Source: Nitrospira sp. | Lineage (GTDB): Bacteria > Nitrospirota > Nitrospiria > Nitrospirales > Nitrospiraceae | Direction: 5' to 3' | Length of the DNA stretch: 7,531 nt | Assembly (NCBI GenBank): GCA_012032965.1 | Contig: JAAUPT010000073.1 | Coordinates: 1 to 7,531 of the forward strand | Notes under the pieces: model-generated | Told to the model about the DNA's origin: nothing | The model's input: the letters and a program-made list of their open reading frames with translations, nothing else | Database searches by the model: none | Made by a program: the position numbers and the translations under genes | Part shown: positions 6,700-7,531 of the stretch, in pieces | Position numbering within the stretch: the first letter of the stretch is position 1 | Layout: every line of letters starts with the position of its first letter

Positions 6700-7531
6700 G
6701 CCTCGATCCAAATCAGCGAAATGTAGAGAAGCTGTCCGGCTCATCGGGGTCGGGAGAACCAGCAGCGTTTTCCAGCGCCAAGCTTGGAGGCCAGGCGGAT
6801 CAATCGGGACGTAAGTCCATCGTACGGGAGTATGCGGAAGCCATCATCGTGGCCATGCTGCTCGCGTTTGCTATCCGCGTATTCGTCGTGCAGGCCTTCA
6901 AGATTCCGTCTGGATCGATGATTCCGACCTTGCAGATCGGCGATCACATCTTGGTCAGCAAGTTGTCCTATGGCCTGCAGTGGCCAACGGACTGCAAAAT
7001 GCTCTGGAGCTTTCCGCCAGTCAATTGCTACACCTCCACCACCGTGATTACGTTCGGCAAACCGGAACGTGGTGATATCGTCGTGTTTCGCTTCCCTGAA
7101 GATGAAGAAAAGACTTCATTAAGCGAATCGTGGGATTGCCTGGCGATACCATCCAGCTTCGGAACAAAGTCGTACTCGTGAATGGTCACCCGCTCGACGA
7201 CAAAGCCTTACCCAACGAATCGATCCCGGAGTGATCGATAGCAGCATCAACCCACGTGATAATTTCGGACCGGTGACGGTCCCTGACGGATCCTATTTTG
7301 TGATGGGTGATAATCGCGACCAGAGTCTGGACAGCCGATTTTGGGGGTATGTGCGAGAAGAGAAGATCCGTGGCAAGGCGTTTCGGATCTATTGGTCATG
7401 GAATGGGCAGGGAAACTGGACGGAGTGGGTTCGATGGGAACGATTCGGCAAGGCAATCCGAATAAAGAAAAGCAGCAGGAGGCTCCGCGCCCGAACGAAG
7501 GGCGGAATGGGGGGTGTGAGACTCCATCGCC
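6696..7531 (+). CDS. lepB: Signal peptidase I (LepB), partial at 3' end, frame broken at least twice
   Basis: LepB is the membrane serine protease (family S26) that removes signal peptides from exported proteins on the outer face of the inner membrane. A 45-residue polar N-terminus precedes one membrane segment at about 49-68. The catalytic Ser74 is in PSGSMIPTL, the catalytic Lys is in [12 protein letters not shown] (codon 7121-7123, about residue 143), and box E is [15 protein letters not shown] at about 7303-7347. One base is missing at about 7110-7112, between PEDEEK and DFIKR. Another is missing at about 7208-7210, where KAFTQRIDPG is expected. The third frame then runs through FRIYWSW and [11 protein letters not shown] with no stop before the window end. 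Past about 7455 the frame is doubtful: the adjacent frame gives a plausible polar tail ([16 protein letters not shown]), so a further indel may lie there. A GGGGA sits only 3 nt before the ATG; translation is probably coupled to lepA through the ATGA overlap. Confidence 0.92.

Noticed and set aside
1..7531. Defence system, mobile element, phage or CRISPR content
   Set aside because: All coding space is taken by recognisable housekeeping genes; no direct-repeat arrays, transposase motifs or terminal repeats were seen.

Overview
This window looks like an ordinary chromosomal housekeeping stretch from a moderately GC-rich Gram-negative-type bacterium. Protein style and gene content resemble Nitrospira (phylum Nitrospirota). 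That assignment is inference from recognised sequence style; no database search was possible. No mobile elements, CRISPR arrays, phage genes, tRNAs or rRNAs were seen.

Layout. (1) Positions 1-2079, plus strand: the 3' end of carB (carbamoyl-phosphate synthase large subunit), then greA (transcript cleavage factor), then a DUF62-family S-adenosylmethionine hydrolase. They are tightly packed (22 nt and 1 nt gaps) and probably form one operon. (2) Positions 4730-2086, minus strand: bioA (7,8-diaminopelargonate synthase, biotin pathway) followed 48 nt later by lhgO (FAD-dependent L-2-hydroxyglutarate oxidase type), probably a two-gene operon. It converges on the SAM hydrolase gene with only 6 nt between the two stop codons. 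(3) Positions 4731-4900: a 170-bp divergent intergenic region. It holds a perfect-consensus sigma70-type promoter for lepA and a near-perfect one for bioA, placed back to back on the same -35 bases. (4) Positions 4901-7531, plus strand: lepA (elongation factor 4) and lepB (signal peptidase I), joined by an ATGA stop/start overlap. lepB runs to or past the window end.

Sequence quality. Five of the seven genes (carB, greA, bioA, lepA, lepB) read as broken, but every break is a single-base frame change. Full family-typical protein resumes at once in another frame. I count seven such sites: one extra base, six missing bases, plus a possible eighth at the lepB end. This is the pattern of uncorrected indel errors in a draft assembly, not gene decay. 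The affected genes are therefore annotated as full CDSs with frame corrections described. Only the SAM hydrolase and lhgO are uninterrupted.

How the genes relate. The products serve separate housekeeping jobs: pyrimidine/arginine precursor synthesis, transcription fidelity, SAM turnover, biotin synthesis, 2-hydroxyglutarate removal, translation and protein export. I found no new multi-gene system. The points most worth a second look are the shared -35 divergent promoter, the His-to-Asp change in the SAM hydrolase triad, and the unusual start region of lepA.
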